A stretch of DNA of 64,000 bases from Paraphysomonas bandaiensis (Eukaryota > Chrysophyceae): contig CBFFRP010000125.1 of assembly GCA_965644295.1 (NCBI GenBank), forward strand, positions 175,005-239,004, written 5' to 3'. How positions within the stretch are numbered: the first letter of the stretch is position 1; each line of letters begins with the position of its first letter. Made by a program: the position numbers and the translations under genes. Below are positions 40,291 through 52,405 of this stretch, piece by piece. The notes beneath the pieces were generated by a model. It saw only the letters and a program-made list of their open reading frames with translations. It had not been told where the DNA came from and searched no databases.

Positions 40291-40619
40291 ACACTACTAT
40301 ACTTGCTGCCTCCTCTCTGTGTGTTTGTTGAATATATATATGCAATCAAATATTATGACCGATGCAGAGGTTGCTCAGTTTGTTCTATATGCTAACAATA
40401 TAATTTAACATGTCTTTACTCTTATGTACTAAAGTTAAAGTGTATACAGACCCTTATACTGTCAAAAAATTATTACTATTAATAATGAAGTAAGTGCTCA
40501 TACCTTCAAATTCTTCTATGCTAACAGATAATGGGTTTGTACCTCTGATCAGTAGGTATAATTTTTATGATACTATTTTTATACAGTATATTATATATAT
40601 ATATTATGCTCTATAATTA

Positions 40620-41150
40620 ACCCACCTACTAATTTCAATTTACTGACAATATTCAAGGTAGTGTTCACAGCAGCAGAGGAGAGGTGTAGTCTAGAGGGTA
40701 GAGTAGAGTAGCTCTAGCTCCGGATTCTCCCACGATCATGAAGTGGTCTCACACTGGCCAGGGTCAAAAGAAACCAAGACTAGACAGCAGTAGACTTGTG
40801 GAATGACATATATTACACGTCTAATCATATTGCCACTCTGCCACGGACCCATGAGGAAAGTTGACGCATTACATTGGTCACTGGCCACATATAGAGGTGC
40901 CACAAATAGACCTGTGCTAAAAGAAGTTGAAGTTAGAGTAGATTAGAGAATGCTTCCTTCCGGCCTGCTACCAGAAAGGATTAATATCAAGCGATGGGCT
41001 TCTATATTTCAGGCTCTGCTCAAGTGGTTGCGTATAAGATATATCCTGTATCAAGAACCAAAGGCCACTAGATGTAGTGACTGGTATGGTTCCTACTGAT
41101 CAACAGAATTTCGATATCACCGCCCTTGTAGACAACTTGAGAAAAGCATA
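40620..41150 (+). repeat. Dispersed repeat B, copy 1
   Basis: 40920-41140 ('gaatgcttccttc..gcctgctacc.gaaaggattaat' to 'cctgtatcaagaa.caaaggccac') recurs at 48270-48420 and inverted at 48690-48905. Part of it can be read as LPSGLLPERINIKRWASIF, which suggests a decayed coding element, perhaps a retrotransposon gag. The upstream part (40845-40900) is shared with 36418-36480. Confidence 0.65.
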
Positions 41151-42156
41151 TATCTAATTCATATGTCAATGTCTGTTCAGCGCAGCTAGACTTATTATCT
41201 CAGTACTTGCTGCGCAAAAATTGCATCCTACTACACTTAATATAATGATGTTGCTTGTAAAAGCTGATCGACACTTGTGACCGGATGCATATTTCAATTA
41301 GTTTTGAATAAATGTGGTGATAATAACATCACCAATGATGTCTCAGAGAATGAGTAGGAGACAAGTTGTGACTAGCTAAGCTGCAAGTAGTCTTTATCTG
41401 GCAGCGTAGTAGTTTGGGTTATCATGTAACTAGTATTAAGTATTAAAGAATACGGAATCTACTCAAGTGGTTAATTACTGAATGACGATACTACGTTATT
41501 GCAATATTATGCGGCGTAATAACGGCATTAATATTATTGGTGAGACTCTATCTAACAACTAATAATAATTTTTGCAATATATTCTTCCCTAGCCTTGGGT
41601 AAAACCCACTCATAGTTGTAACAGCTGAATATACCTATAGAGGAAGTAAATTCAGTTACTGATATAATACTATATATAATATATAGGACTGAATGATGAA
41701 CATGATGATAAGCAGATGTTAATGTGAAAAGATGTTCACCAGATGTTACATAAATGTGATATAAAGTGTTTAGTATTATTATTAATAGTTATAATTCTTT
41801 CTTTGAAGTACATTGTGTGCAACAAAGCAAGTATAGATCGGCTGAAAAGGTGTTCACACATGTATTGATAGTACAAGCTAAATGACTCATTCGTGAAAGA
41901 TCACTCTGCGGACTACTCTTTCGCTAATTTTCATCACACGTCGAGATACCTTTCATCTATAATATCCTTCATAGATCATAGACCGCATAGATATGACATT
42001 TTAATTTCTAGTTCCTATGGGTACCAAATATGGTTGTGCAAACATCAGTAGCTATAGAGTGCTCCCCCGTATTCTACCATTACAAAGCGACCTGTAAACT
42101 AAAAAATCATATAATGAGTAGCTGGAATTCATTACAATTGCAGTACATTCTATAAG
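41151..42156. other. Intergenic, no gene seen
   Basis: AT-rich sequence with small local repeats ('gatgaacatgatgataagcagatgttaatgtg'). No convincing frame. Confidence 0.5.
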
Positions 42157-43184
42157 TTAAATCTGAAAGGTGAACGCATCCTCTCTGTCAAGCATATCCA
42201 GAAATCTTGCGACACCATCTTCGTCGTTGCTCCACTACCCGTATACAAACAATTAGGTACTCCAGGCCAAAATACTTTTCTCACCTCCATCACAACATCA
42301 GCGGCCTGCTTCGTACGATACTTCGCGTTATTCATCGCAACACCAAGTCCGGCGTACTGCAGAAACTCTATATCATTTTCACCATCCCCGAAAGCAACAA
42401 CGGCTTCCAGAGGTACATGATAGTGGTTACAAAGTTGAAGCAAACCATTACCTTTACATGTGTTGGGGGCCAGAAACTCTATGAAAAACGGGGTGGGTGA
42501 TCCATATATTATATGAAACATGTTATCGGGAAAATATTTCTTAGCAGCTTCTACTAGTGAGTCTGCATCTTCTGTCATCAGTAAGATCTTAGCTGCCGGT
42601 GCAATTGCCTTAGCCGTCTCGTAGCTTTCTACTATAGTCTGAGGTTTACCAGTGAACTCTGCATATTGGTCGAGCAACGCTTGATGTGATGCATTCTGTG
42701 GACATGCATATATCTGTCCTGTACTTCCAATGTAGTATTGGGCAACAACACCAATATCAGCGGCGAAATGCAAGAGCGCATCTGAAGAGGTGCGGGGTAT
42801 AGGAGAGTCATATATCATGGATTCTACCCCTATAGAAGTAGATATATCCACCACACAAGCACCATTGAAGCAAACGGCAGGTACAGTGTGCTGCGGAAGA
42901 CATAGAGCATCAATATGTGGTATGACACTGTTGGTACTTCGACCAGTAGCGATGAATACCGACACACCTTTGGCATTCAGTCGCCGTAATGTCGATACTG
43001 TCTTAGTAGAAAGATTGTGAGAGCTGTTTAGTGTGGTCCCATCTAGGTCCAACGCTATTGCACGGAACTGTCTACGTCTTGGCCGCAATAACGGTCTTGC
43101 TACTACGAACAGAGATGCGGACAAAACAAAAATAGCGATAGGAAACATCTTCTCTGCTGCTGGGGAAGGAGAGTCGAAATTCAT
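42157..43184 (-). CDS. HAD-superfamily hydrolase, Cof/IIB type, membrane-anchored
   Basis: Phosphatase of the haloacid dehalogenase superfamily, probably acting on a sugar phosphate or similar small molecule. Exons: 43184-42285 and 42234-42157, joined by a 50-nt GTGAGA..GGTAG intron. Motif I is LDLDGTTLN (nucleophile and acid Asp), motif II is FIATGRST, motif III the Lys in the AKILLMTEDADS region or later, and motif IV is GDGENDIEFLQYAGLGVAM. The spliced end reads SNDEDGVARFLDMLDRED, the usual Cof C-terminus, which is lost if the intron is ignored. An N-terminal hydrophobic helix (FPIAIFVLSASLFVVA) followed by RPLLRPRRR suggests a signal anchor. Total 325 residues plus stop. Confidence 0.9.
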
Positions 43185-43399
43185 AAGGACGGATATTTTG
43201 CAGAGTACGCTGAACAGCTTGAATTTTATACCTTAAGCAACAGTGAAGCACGTCATGTATGTATCAATGCACAGACCGTGGAATGAAGTTAGTTTGGTTG
43301 CTTCATGTGGCAAGGTGAGAAGGGTTTTTTTTAATGATGGCCCACATGTTAATGTATACCGCCGTATATGGAGTATAATACAATGTTTCTCAGCTGGGA

Positions 43400-44320
43400 G
43401 TGATGCGACAAGTTGCATCAACTGGAAGTGGTTCCCCTTTAGATGATTACGTCAAGCGAACGGTGTCGCCTTATGCCTGGTACGTGTATCACTGGTGCAA
43501 CTGGGTGGTTATGGATGGTCTACCTTTTTCTTTTGTCGAGGGGGATACTCCAACGGAAGATATATATATGGAACAACCTTAATGAGGTATTTGGAGGAGA
43601 TTCACGAAGTGGTCGCTAATATCATTAAGGAAATGTTACCGAGCATATTTGGTTTAGTTGTTGACGGAGTTGTGCTGGGGCACACTATTTTGCTGCGTTT
43701 GCTGTTTGGACTACAGGAGATGTTGTGCCACAAGTGTTGCTATGTTGTGGAGTTCAAGATAAAGAATGGGATTGGACTTCAATTGTGTTGAGTTTATTTC
43801 TGGTGGAAGCACTGCTTGTAACCCGAAAATAGGTACAATTTGATGATTTAATTCGTCAGTTCTCTGGGATGAAATTCCACCTGGGTGCAGACGCGGACTT
43901 TGTTCAAAATGCAGATTTTGAAAAGCAGTAGCCAAAATTCAGCGTGATAGAGAAGTAGAATTGAACCGTGTTGAAAAAAGCTCAGGTGCGACGCTTTTTG
44001 ATAAATGACGCACACGAAGGCTAGCCCGAAGAGGAAGTGGATGATGAGGTAGATGAAGCCATTAGTTTACAAAAGGACAACCGCAAGCGCAAGAAAGTAT
44101 GCATCAAACTGCCAAGACGATATCATTGCATGACGCATTTGTATAGCACTACCAATGTTTGTGAGTGGTTGTTTAACAGAGCTGATATTTTTATGGCTGA
44201 TTTTCGAGAGCTAGTGGCACCTAGACACCTTGAAATATTGATGTTTCTGCGTGCGAATCAGCATCTTTGGGATGAGATTATAGTTCAGAAAGTTATTCTA
44301 AAACAATAATTGCCAATTAA
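43400..44320 (+). pseudogene. Degenerate hAT transposase gene
   Basis: The best-preserved copy of the hAT family seen as fragments at 8.7, 9.4, 9.8 and 40.2 kb. Near 43460-43535 the frames give WYVYHWCNWVVMDGLPFSFV, the hAT 'W..D.LPFS.VE' region. Near 44145-44280 they give TTNVCEWLFNRADIFM and APRHLEILMFLRANQHLW, the C-terminal dimerisation signature. The acidic/basic stretch EVDEAISLQKDNRKRKK lies between. Only about 0.9 kb remains of the usual 2 kb or more, and frames are interrupted, so the DDE core is mostly deleted. Inactive. Confidence 0.75.
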
Positions 44321-44754
44321 TTGTTACGCAAGCCTGTTTACCTGGTTTACATGTTCACATCATATCATCGATTCATATAGTACTGTTTTCAAAATCTGTG
44401 TTCTTAAACTAACGGTGGTTTCTCGAATAACTTATACAACTTTTAATCGCCTACATATGAGCAAAACTCAATACAGGAAATTAATTGAAACAATAAAGGA
44501 TTACAATTTATTGGGTGGTTTAACCGAACAATCAGAGTACGGCTCATCGCATGAATGATACAGCTTGAAACATCACAACACTCTTTGCATCACAACACTC
44601 TTTGCTAGCTCAGGACTGAAATACGGTAATAGTTATTAAGAGCATGCTTGGCTTATATTTTCTCCTATTCGAATAGAGCGATGGCATAGCACCCTCTGTA
44701 CAATACATATTTCAATGAAATAATTTCATAACTCCTCATTGAGTATGCGTCACT

Positions 44755-45804
44755 TCAATTTCTTTTATTGTCCTGGGATGATGGCTTTACATTCTCTGTT
44801 CTATAAGCAGGGTCTATATCATGCAGAGTATCCTCCGATTCAGGTACAGTTTGACGGGTCCATTGCTGAGCATTGATCTCAGCAAGTGATTGCGTCAGTG
44901 GTATTAATCCATATCCACTTTTGGCACTCACTACATGCACTATCGGAAGACATGCGTGTCGCTTGGGCTTCATTATTTCGAGGAAAGTATTGTTAAGGGT
45001 TTTCCGTAGTTCTATCTGTGTAGGAAGATCCGCTTTAGTGATTATTACTTGATGGGCAATAGCTGATTTTGTGAGGAGCTCCATCATCTGCCCATCCTCG
45101 TCACAAGGACCGCGTCTACTATCGATAAGGATGTACACACGACTACAAACAAACATTATATTACGAAAAATAAAAGCACAGGACAATTTCTCACCGCAAC
45201 ACTGAAATGTCTCGAGATATTAAGAAGTCTTTTATCATCTTGCTCCACTGCTGTCGCTCAGCCTTGGATGCCCGGGCAAACCCATAGCCAGGAAGATCTA
45301 CGAGATAAGCTTTAGCGTGGCCTGTACGCTTCACGAGTCCATAGTAATTTACGCTTCGTGTACATCCTGGCTCCTTTGATGTACGGACTACACGAATCAT
45401 CACATGCCATCTTACACAGACCGTAACTACATACCTATCTTTGAGTTGCCAAGAAGGCAATTAATCAAACTTGATTTTCCTACATTAGATCTATTGAATC
45501 TTTATTAAGCGTTAAGTTATAATACCAATCTGATATACCGTCCGATAAAGGCATACTCGGGTATATAATCCTTGGGCAATTCGTAGTTAAAATCCTTAGG
45601 TGAGATGTACTTACTATCCAACGAAAATAATCTTGAGGCATCTGCGGCCCAAGAGGAATAATCGAAATTAGGATTCAACAAGCTTATCGTGAATATTGAT
45701 TCAGTTCGAGTCGGTGCGAGTTTCCAATCGTTAGTTGTCTTGAATCTTTTGAAAAGCTTTCCTATTACCTGTTGTATGACGCGAGGTCCACGAGCTGTTA
45801 TCAT
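44755..45804 (-). CDS. EngB/YihA-type ribosome-biogenesis GTPase
   Basis: GTPase that assists assembly of the large ribosomal subunit, in eukaryotes usually in mitochondria or plastids. Exons: 45804-45539, 45490-45435, 45387-45195, 45142-44755. The spliced protein has the G1 loop GRSNVGKSSLINCLLG (formed across the first junction), G2 segment RTSKEPGCTRSVNYY, G3 DLPGYGFARAS, G4 ITKADL and G5 VVSAKSGYG. The spacing fits EngB, with HARRG-like DSRRGP after G3. About 90 residues precede the G domain, with a basic start (MITARGPRVIQQVIGKLFKR) consistent with organelle import. A polar tail of about 40 residues ends the chain. All phases agree. Confidence 0.93.
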
Positions 45805-46274
45805 ATTCAGACAAGTGTACTAGCGTCAAATGCACCGTTCACCCCAGGAAAGCTACTTCAAGATGAAGTGGAATAACTGTACGCACCAGACGCCATTTGA
45901 TGATGGAATAAACTTACTTGTTGTGTCATTTATGGTTTAATTGGCCAGACTCACCCCACAAAAAACAGAACACAAGACGAATAGCCAATTCCTACAGATG
46001 TGTGCAATTATACGTACTCCGTTATCATGGTACTCCAGTACTCCAGGACTCCAGTTCTCCATGTGTCCATGTACATGAAAAAACAGCTTTAAAAAAACTC
46101 TGTACACAGGTACACTGCAGCAGTACAAGTATGTTCACATGTACACCACTGCCAGCAGGTGATGTTCAAAAAATTATTAGGCAATAACGCAATAACGGTT
46201 CCATCCAGCTTCTCTTAAGTGCTGCGACGACGAAGAGTCACTCAGAAGCATTAAGTTTGATTGTTTATATTATT
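45805..46274. promoter_or_regulatory. Divergent intergenic region, EngB and unknown gene
   Basis: 470 bp between opposed start codons. A run of near-repeats 'actccagtactccaggactccagttctcc' lies at 46030-46060. No other motif. Confidence 0.35.
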
Positions 46275-48153
46275 ATGATAATTAACGTTAAAGTGAAGAA
46301 TAAGAGTATTTCAGTCTCGCTGGGAAGTGGAACTCAAACATTTCGATGGCTTGCTCAGGTGGTAACATTTCGATTAAAGAGTGAAGGCGTCCTGAGACGA
46401 ACATTTGAAGAAGACTGTCGAACAGTCGTGGGTTTTAAAGATGCAGATGGCAATGTTATTAATCCTAACAATACAGTGTGCAGTGTTGTCGATTCTAATG
46501 GAGTAGTCTTTGCCGATGTCACGGACGCACTTCCAAGCGATGAATTCGGAAATCCAGTTCCGAGTGAGTGGATGGTATCAGCTTATGTAAAAAGCCCTCA
46601 CGGCATTCGCTGGTATACTGAAATGGAAGCATACAGGGAGAGTCAAAACTCGACTAAAGATGGAGATGATATCCAAACTGACAGTTTGCTATATGTCGGA
46701 CATTTTACAGTCAGTGACATTGACTCAGCGTTTCAACTGGATTGGCAACAAATGAACTGGAGTTGGCTTGGCATTTCCGAAAGTGATACGGAGCATCGTG
46801 AGTTGAAACTGATTCTACGCAAGAAATATGGTCTGCTGTGCAGAATATTCTCTCACTACTGTGGTCCCGGAAAAGGTATTTTTTCTGTTTTCGATGTATC
46901 TCATTATTGTATTTACAGCCGGAGATACGTATGGAATGTCTTTGTATGAGTTTGGCCATTTCGTTCATACAACCGGAGCAATAAATTTCAGGTCTCATTC
47001 AAAGAAAATCGGTAATGCCCCAACTCGTAGTTATCACTGATTTATGTTATTGTGGTTAGAGAGCATATTTTACAGTGTTATTGATGATGCCACTGCCTTA
47101 TCGGAAACTACCATGTTAATGACCCGAGTTGATTTTGTATATGCGCTTGTCAAGGTTGCTCTCCGTAGTGCAGATGATTCAGTGCGCAATGTGAGTAACG
47201 TTTCCTTCGGTTATGTACATATTAGCAACATTGTTTTTTTAATCTTTACTAACCAGGTCGTGGATCCTGTTGATGTTTATTTAAGCGGTCCTATAGACGA
47301 CGCGTGGAATTCATATTTTTCAAAGTATCATATTTACAGTTTGCAAAATTCTTTGATGCAGAAAACGGTAATCCAAGTGTAATATAGATTTGTGGTGATG
47401 TGCCATTCTGATATATAGATGGAAGACTATTATGTTGCGGTGAAGTCCATATTCTCTAAATTTGCAGCATCTAGCAAGGTCAGTTTATCGTTAATGTGGT
47501 ATACTTTGTGACTGATCTACTAGCAGAGTGGATATGGTTTATCTTACGCAGCATTCAAGAATTTATTCGTCAAAACTTCAACAATTGAGCATAGCCAGGA
47601 TTCTATTGCCAAATCTGCATTTGTTGGGTCAATGCCAGGATATATTTGCCATGGTCAACTAAATCCTGATTTTGAGGTATGTGTGGTCTATATTTGCCTA
47701 CCTCAAGTGTGATACGTTAAAAAGGAACTTGTGTTTGCGGAATTTATGGAATCGGCTTGTATTATTGCCAAATCTGCTATATCGGACAGGTTTTTGCTAT
47801 CTCTATGTACTTTGAAGTTTTAATTCTGCCTTAGTGATATTTCAGATGTTCAGAAAATCCGTATTGTATGCCACGCAATTGCAGAGCTTGCAGCTATGGA
47901 CGACTGAAATCAGATTCAATAGTGTTCTCCGAAGTAAGTTATCACGTATTATTTCTCTCGTGGCGTGGATGTTGAGGTATTTATGGTGACTATTGCTTGA
48001 TAAGAATTTGACGTGGTTATTGTTGAGTACGTAGTATATAATGGCAATTATAGATTATATAAGATAAATAATTGTAGCATTTACATGCAGCAGACACCAA
48101 TTTACCAACTCCAAATGCTAGTGATGGTGATCGAAAGCGAAATGTTAGATGAA
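46275..48153 (+). CDS. Uncharacterised eight-exon gene
   Basis: No family recognised. Exons: 46275-46875, 46919-47011, 47060-47190, 47257-47367, 47419-47478, 47527-47676, 47846-47933, 48091-48153. The start is the ATG before IINVKVKNKSISVSLGSG; an earlier in-frame ATG at 46257 is possible. The N-terminal 200 residues look like a compact beta-rich domain (VVTFRLKSEG, GFKDADGNVINPNN, LYVGHFTVSDIDSAFQLDW). A helical part follows: TTMLMTRVDFVYALVKVALR, DDAWNSYFSKYHIYSLQ, YYVAVKSIFSKFAASS. It ends NASDGDRKRNVR. Splice phases agree throughout, which strongly supports a real gene of about 430 residues. Probably cytosolic; no signal peptide or membrane helix. Confidence 0.75.
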
Positions 48154-48269
48154 AATAAAGGAATTGTGTGTGTGTGTAATAAAAGTAGCATGGGGATGTA
48201 TGTGACGAAACCTGATAAAGGCAGAATATAATATCTCATTCAACAAGTACACCTGCTACTGGAAAAAAA

Positions 48270-48905
48270 GTTGAATTTAAAGCAGATTAGAATGCTTCCT
48301 TGCTACGTGGCCAAACTGCTCTGCTACCGGAAAGGATTAATGTCAACAAACGATGGTCATCTATTTTTCAGGTTCTGCCCAACTAGTGGTTGCGTATAAG
48401 AGATCCTGTAAAAGTCGGGGTAATACCAAAACCTGGTGAAATGTATAAAGCCTGGTGAATTTTTTGATTGCTGCATTTTGGGCGCGAGCTGGGGGAAAAC
48501 TGCCGACTCCGCCATGCGCTTCTCGTATGTTGCTTCTTCGTGTGTGTGTCCACGTTGCTGACGCAGTCTATGGGGGAGTCGTTGTGGCCCCTTCGGGTTG
48601 ACAGCGTAACACCCACTACGATTCTGGCGCATTTGTTTGGCTGCAGCATATATATAGAGCTGTTGAAGGAGGGTAACAACTGTTGTTTCAATGGCACGTA
48701 GTCTTTAATTCGTCTACAAGGGCGTTGATATCGGAATTCTATCGAGCAGTAGGAACCTTATTATCAGAGTCTCTACATCTGGTGACCTTTGATTCTTGAT
48801 GATACAGGATCTTAATACGCGACCACTTGAGCAGTACCCCTGAAAGAGATAAGAGTCCATCGTGTGACATTAATCTTCTGTAGTAGCAAGGTAGCAGAAA
48901 GATAG
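48270..48905. repeat. Dispersed repeat B, two copies facing each other
   Basis: 48270-48420 (plus) and 48690-48905 (minus) are both copies of the element at 40.92-41.14 kb, separated by about 270 bp of unrelated, more GC-rich sequence. The right copy, reversed, carries the longer match ('ggttcctactg' to 'gctaccttgctac'). Confidence 0.7.
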
Positions 48906-49280
48906 GTGCGCAGAAATTCTTGGCAATGATCTCTCAGTGCGGTAATATCTCTGATACAGAGCAGTTGAAGAAGCCAGAAAAGTGGCTACAGGGAGAAGGT
49001 GTGAAGTGTGGAAGGTACACATGAAGCACCGTATCCGGATGCACTATATGGGGTGTTCGGGCCGGCCAAGAAGGGACAGTCCCAACAATTAGCAGGGCTG
49101 CGTATCAATTAATTTCAATTAATTGTCAATTTTATTGAAATTGGGATATCAATTATAATGCATACATTGACTCCAGCTCGCTTCAATTTTTAACAAAACA
49201 AATTGCCAAAAAACCTCGGAAAAATCCTATGGGTAGGTAAAACACATGCATTATTATTATAACTGGTTTTGCCCTTGACC
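48906..49280. other. Intergenic, no gene seen
   Basis: Contains 'attaatttcaattaattgtcaatttt' repeats near 49105. No exon recognised. Confidence 0.5.
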
Positions 49281-49526
49281 ATGGATGTGCTAATGGAGGG
49301 CGTTGACGGTGATAACAGTGAAGAAGTACTTTATGGGCTGGAGCAAACCTTTTCTATTTTACCATACTATATACACGCCTCCTGTACTATGGGGAATACT
49401 ATAGTTGTCGTTTGTGGCATCTTGTTGATTGTATTGTGGTATATAAATAATAAACTCCCAGTGAGAGTTATACCAGAAGAGAGCAGTAAGGAGCGGAAAG
49501 AGGAAGCCCAATATGTAGAGCAGTGA
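49281..49526 (+). CDS. Possible small membrane protein
   Basis: 81 residues from the ATG of MDVLMEGVDGDNSEEV. One clear hydrophobic helix, TIVVVCGILLIVLWYI, follows an acidic N-terminus and is followed by a charged tail (PEESSKERKEEAQ). No family recognised. The reading frame is short and could be chance; the N-out acidic, helix, charged-tail layout is the only support. Confidence 0.3.
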   Translation: MDVLMEGVDGDNSEEVLYGLEQTFSILPYYIHASCTMGNTIVVVCGILLIVLWYINNKLPVRVIPEESSKERKEEAQYVEQ

Positions 49527-49529
49527 GAT

Positions 49530-50363
49530 GCTGACATGTCGGAATACAGTGTTCAGCATAAAATATGAGGTTGAGCAGAATATAGGGAGTAAAGATATAA
49601 AGCTGTTAGAGGATTGATGGAATCTTACGACGAGAGGTGTGTGGAAGGCTTGGAGCTACCATCGGCTGGGGTATCAACAGCTGGATCAGAGACTGGAATG
49701 TGGACTATTGGAGCAATAAAGTGTCAAATTTGGTTGAAATGTATGTAATGATAAATATTTCAAATCCTGAGTATTATCTTCACGAACCAGGTCACGAGGT
49801 GTGCTTGACTTGTTTAGACCTGTTCAGGTCGTGGGTTCGGGGGAAATGTGACTGCCCCATTCCGGGGGCGTGCCCTAGTAAAGTGTTAGTATTGATTAAG
49901 CTAACCAACGTATACATCATTTATAAAATCCTCGTATTCTTTGCTTTTCGGCACCAAAAGCAAGCTCTAGCTATAGGTCTACACTATACTTGTGTATAGC
50001 CTATATAAGGTTACGAGAAATCCCGTTCTTCTTGGGGAAGAGGGGGCGCGGCCAGTGCCACGCTAGGCCTATACTAAGACATACATGAAGTCGATGTGAT
50101 CAACAAACCTGGTAAAACGGTCAAAACCTGGTAAAATTTTGAAAAAGTTGATTTAAGTGGAGTTTTTGAAGCGTTTAGCAATAGATAATGTAGTGGATGT
50201 AAGAAAACATGTTTTTAATGACATTTAATAAATTTTATATTAGTTACAGATCAAAAACGTGAGAATGTAACGGTTACATTATACGTATAATATATATATG
50301 CATACTACCATGTGTAGTGCGACGTCTGATATTGCAAAGTTCTTTTTGACTAATTAAAAATAC
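49530..50363. other. Region without an assigned gene
   Basis: A frame at 49637-49999 contains a Cys-rich segment (CLTCLDLFRSWVRGKCDCP) but no recognised domain. Near 50110 'aaacctggtaaaacggtcaaaacctggtaaaat' repeats an AAACCTGGTRAA unit also found twice at 48427-48460, so a small repeat family is present. Confidence 0.4.
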
Positions 50364-50754
50364 TTACAAGCGATAATCAACTGAACTTCTGGCACGTTTA
50401 CCAGTAATAATAGATGCAGAATCAACTGCTCCAGTGTCTACCCACTCCTTAGTGGGTTCCTCAATATAGCTCCACCTCGGGATGCTGTCTCTTTTACTGG
50501 AGGGGATATTATGAGGCTTATCCTGGTGGGCTACATTCAATATTAGGTACATTACACAAACAAGCATATATATAAAGTATACCAGATGCAAGCGAGAAGT
50601 ATTTGGAGCGCACTGACTTATCCTCCCTGATGGCCCCACATCTCTTCTTGCTTTTGTAAACAAGATGATAGGTGCCATCATCATTGACAGCATGGATAGT
50701 ACCACGCATCCTAGTGACAGTAATAATTTCGTCACCAGGAGTATACGTGACCAT
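50364..50754 (-). CDS. Small Tudor-like protein, relative of the gene at 61.1 kb
   Basis: Exons 50754-50583 and 50530-50364 give 112 residues. The first exon resembles one Tudor/SH3-like barrel: TPGDEIITVTRMRGTIHAV then NDDGTYHLVYKSKKR, i.e. the 'DG.Y.(V/I).(Y/F)' core. The C-terminus, PRWSYIEEPTKEWVDTGAV then SIITGKRARSSVDYRL, is closely similar to that of the 183-residue protein at 61055-61606 (GRWDIEVVPNTDWVDTGAV, VLIGKRNRKRIENYSY). The tail is not a known motif to me. Likely nuclear, from the barrel type and basic tail. It may be a domesticated copy of the element-borne gene, or the source of it. Confidence 0.65.
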
Positions 50755-52324
50755 TGGTCACGAGAAGCTCCGCGTTGTTAGGGTAATGGGAATGTAAACA
50801 TGGCCCTACTAGAATCTGCGCGAATTACATATTATATAAGTCATGCATAGCTATGAGAAATCCCGCGTAATCTTAGCGAAGGTGAACACGGGTGGGGCGG
50901 CAACAGAATCTGTGCGTGATCTATGCGGTCAGCTACGTTGGTACTTCCCCATACTGACACAGCGTATCTAATCACTGTGTGCGGCCCTCGAGTGGGTGCT
51001 GCTGAGTGCTGTTACCGTGCACCTCTACCTATGCACACATTGCTTAGTTCAGCGGTTCCCCACCCGGGTTCTCACTGCATATATTCAGCGCTGTATACCG
51101 TGTGATAATGATGTAGCTAGTTGGGTTCAGTAGTAGGTAGCTAGCAAATACCGTACGGGACTTAATCAAGTATTAGTTAGGTACCCACCCGGCCCCCACC
51201 CGGATCTACCTAAGTACGCGCTCAGAATGGAGCAGGTACATGGGAGGCGGGTGGTAGAATAAGCGGAAGATCTCGGTGTTATATGTGGTGTGGTGTGGTG
51301 TACCAGCGAGCCTACACTATGACCACGCACTCTAAATGGAGCAGTGGCGATTCTGAAAAATATGAGTTGTAGGTAAAATAATAACGATATTATATGCTAT
51401 TGTTGTACATTATTAGATGGAGAACAATACGGTGGAGTTCGTCTGTCTACAACTCGTGTGGTATACGTGACACGTATAAGCACGTGTCTCTTGCAGTACG
51501 CATGGTACGTATATTATATAGCTATGCACGTAGAGGGGATTGTACGTCGTCGTATAGTGCATGTCTCACCAGTCGGTTCAGGCAGGGAATGTATATGACA
51601 AGCACGATATGGATGCTAATGAATGTAGAACCAGATCCTTGCGAGTGCAAGATTTCTATGTTAAGTCTCTGTCAGAATAAGTATTAAGGAGAGAAGTAAC
51701 AGGGACTAGAGGACTAGCTGATCCGTACCCGCTAGCACACTCTATTAGACGCGGTATACATGAATAAGGGATAACTCGCGAGTATATATCTGTAAGGCAT
51801 GTTCATAATATATCAGAATATAGCCAAAGAAGAATAATCCCAACAACCCCGGTCGTTTCATTATTTTTCTACTCTTTGCTACCAATGAGCTGATGACAGT
51901 AAGATTAAGCAAGACACCCAAACGCAAATATCTCTACTTTTGATAGCATTCATTGTTCAGGCGTCTCTTCTTATCAGTATAATATATATATGTATGTGAT
52001 ATATATATTCTATATTGTATATTGCTTATATATGTATATTATGAGTAGTAGTGTACATGTGTAGAGCAGTGCAGAGCGAGCAATACGTAGAAACTAAAAA
52101 ATAAACATCAAAGAATAGGCCTTTTCTTCTTTGATTGCAATGGACTTATACTTTGATTGCAGTATATTATGAGCTATTTTAACAAAAACAATACTGATGA
52201 AATATTAGGCTGGTCCACCAACCAATATATTTTACAGTATATTGTTTCCTAACTCTGGATCCCTACCCCAAAGGGCGTTCCCCTAATTAACCGCACCTCT
52301 CCTTGCCACTGAAGAACTACACGT
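50755..52324. other. 1.6 kb without a recognised gene
   Basis: Short degenerate repeats ('gagaaatcccg...cttagcgaag' at 50850, resembling 50012-50040). Several short frames between 50.9 and 51.7 kb have no domain and no splice support. The stretch 51960-52040 is almost pure AT with 'atatatatgtatgtgatatata'. Confidence 0.5.
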
Positions 52325-52405
52325 CACTTGGTGCTTGCGTGCTTGCGGCAACGCACAAACAGCCTTCGTTGCGTTTAATAATAGGATATCAGAGTTAAGA
52401 GTTAA
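52325..52405 (+). repeat. Dispersed repeat A fragment
   Basis: 'acttggtgcttgcgtgcttgcggcaacgcacaaacagccttcgttgcgtttaataataggatatcag' matches the middle of the second half of repeat A. Confidence 0.65.
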
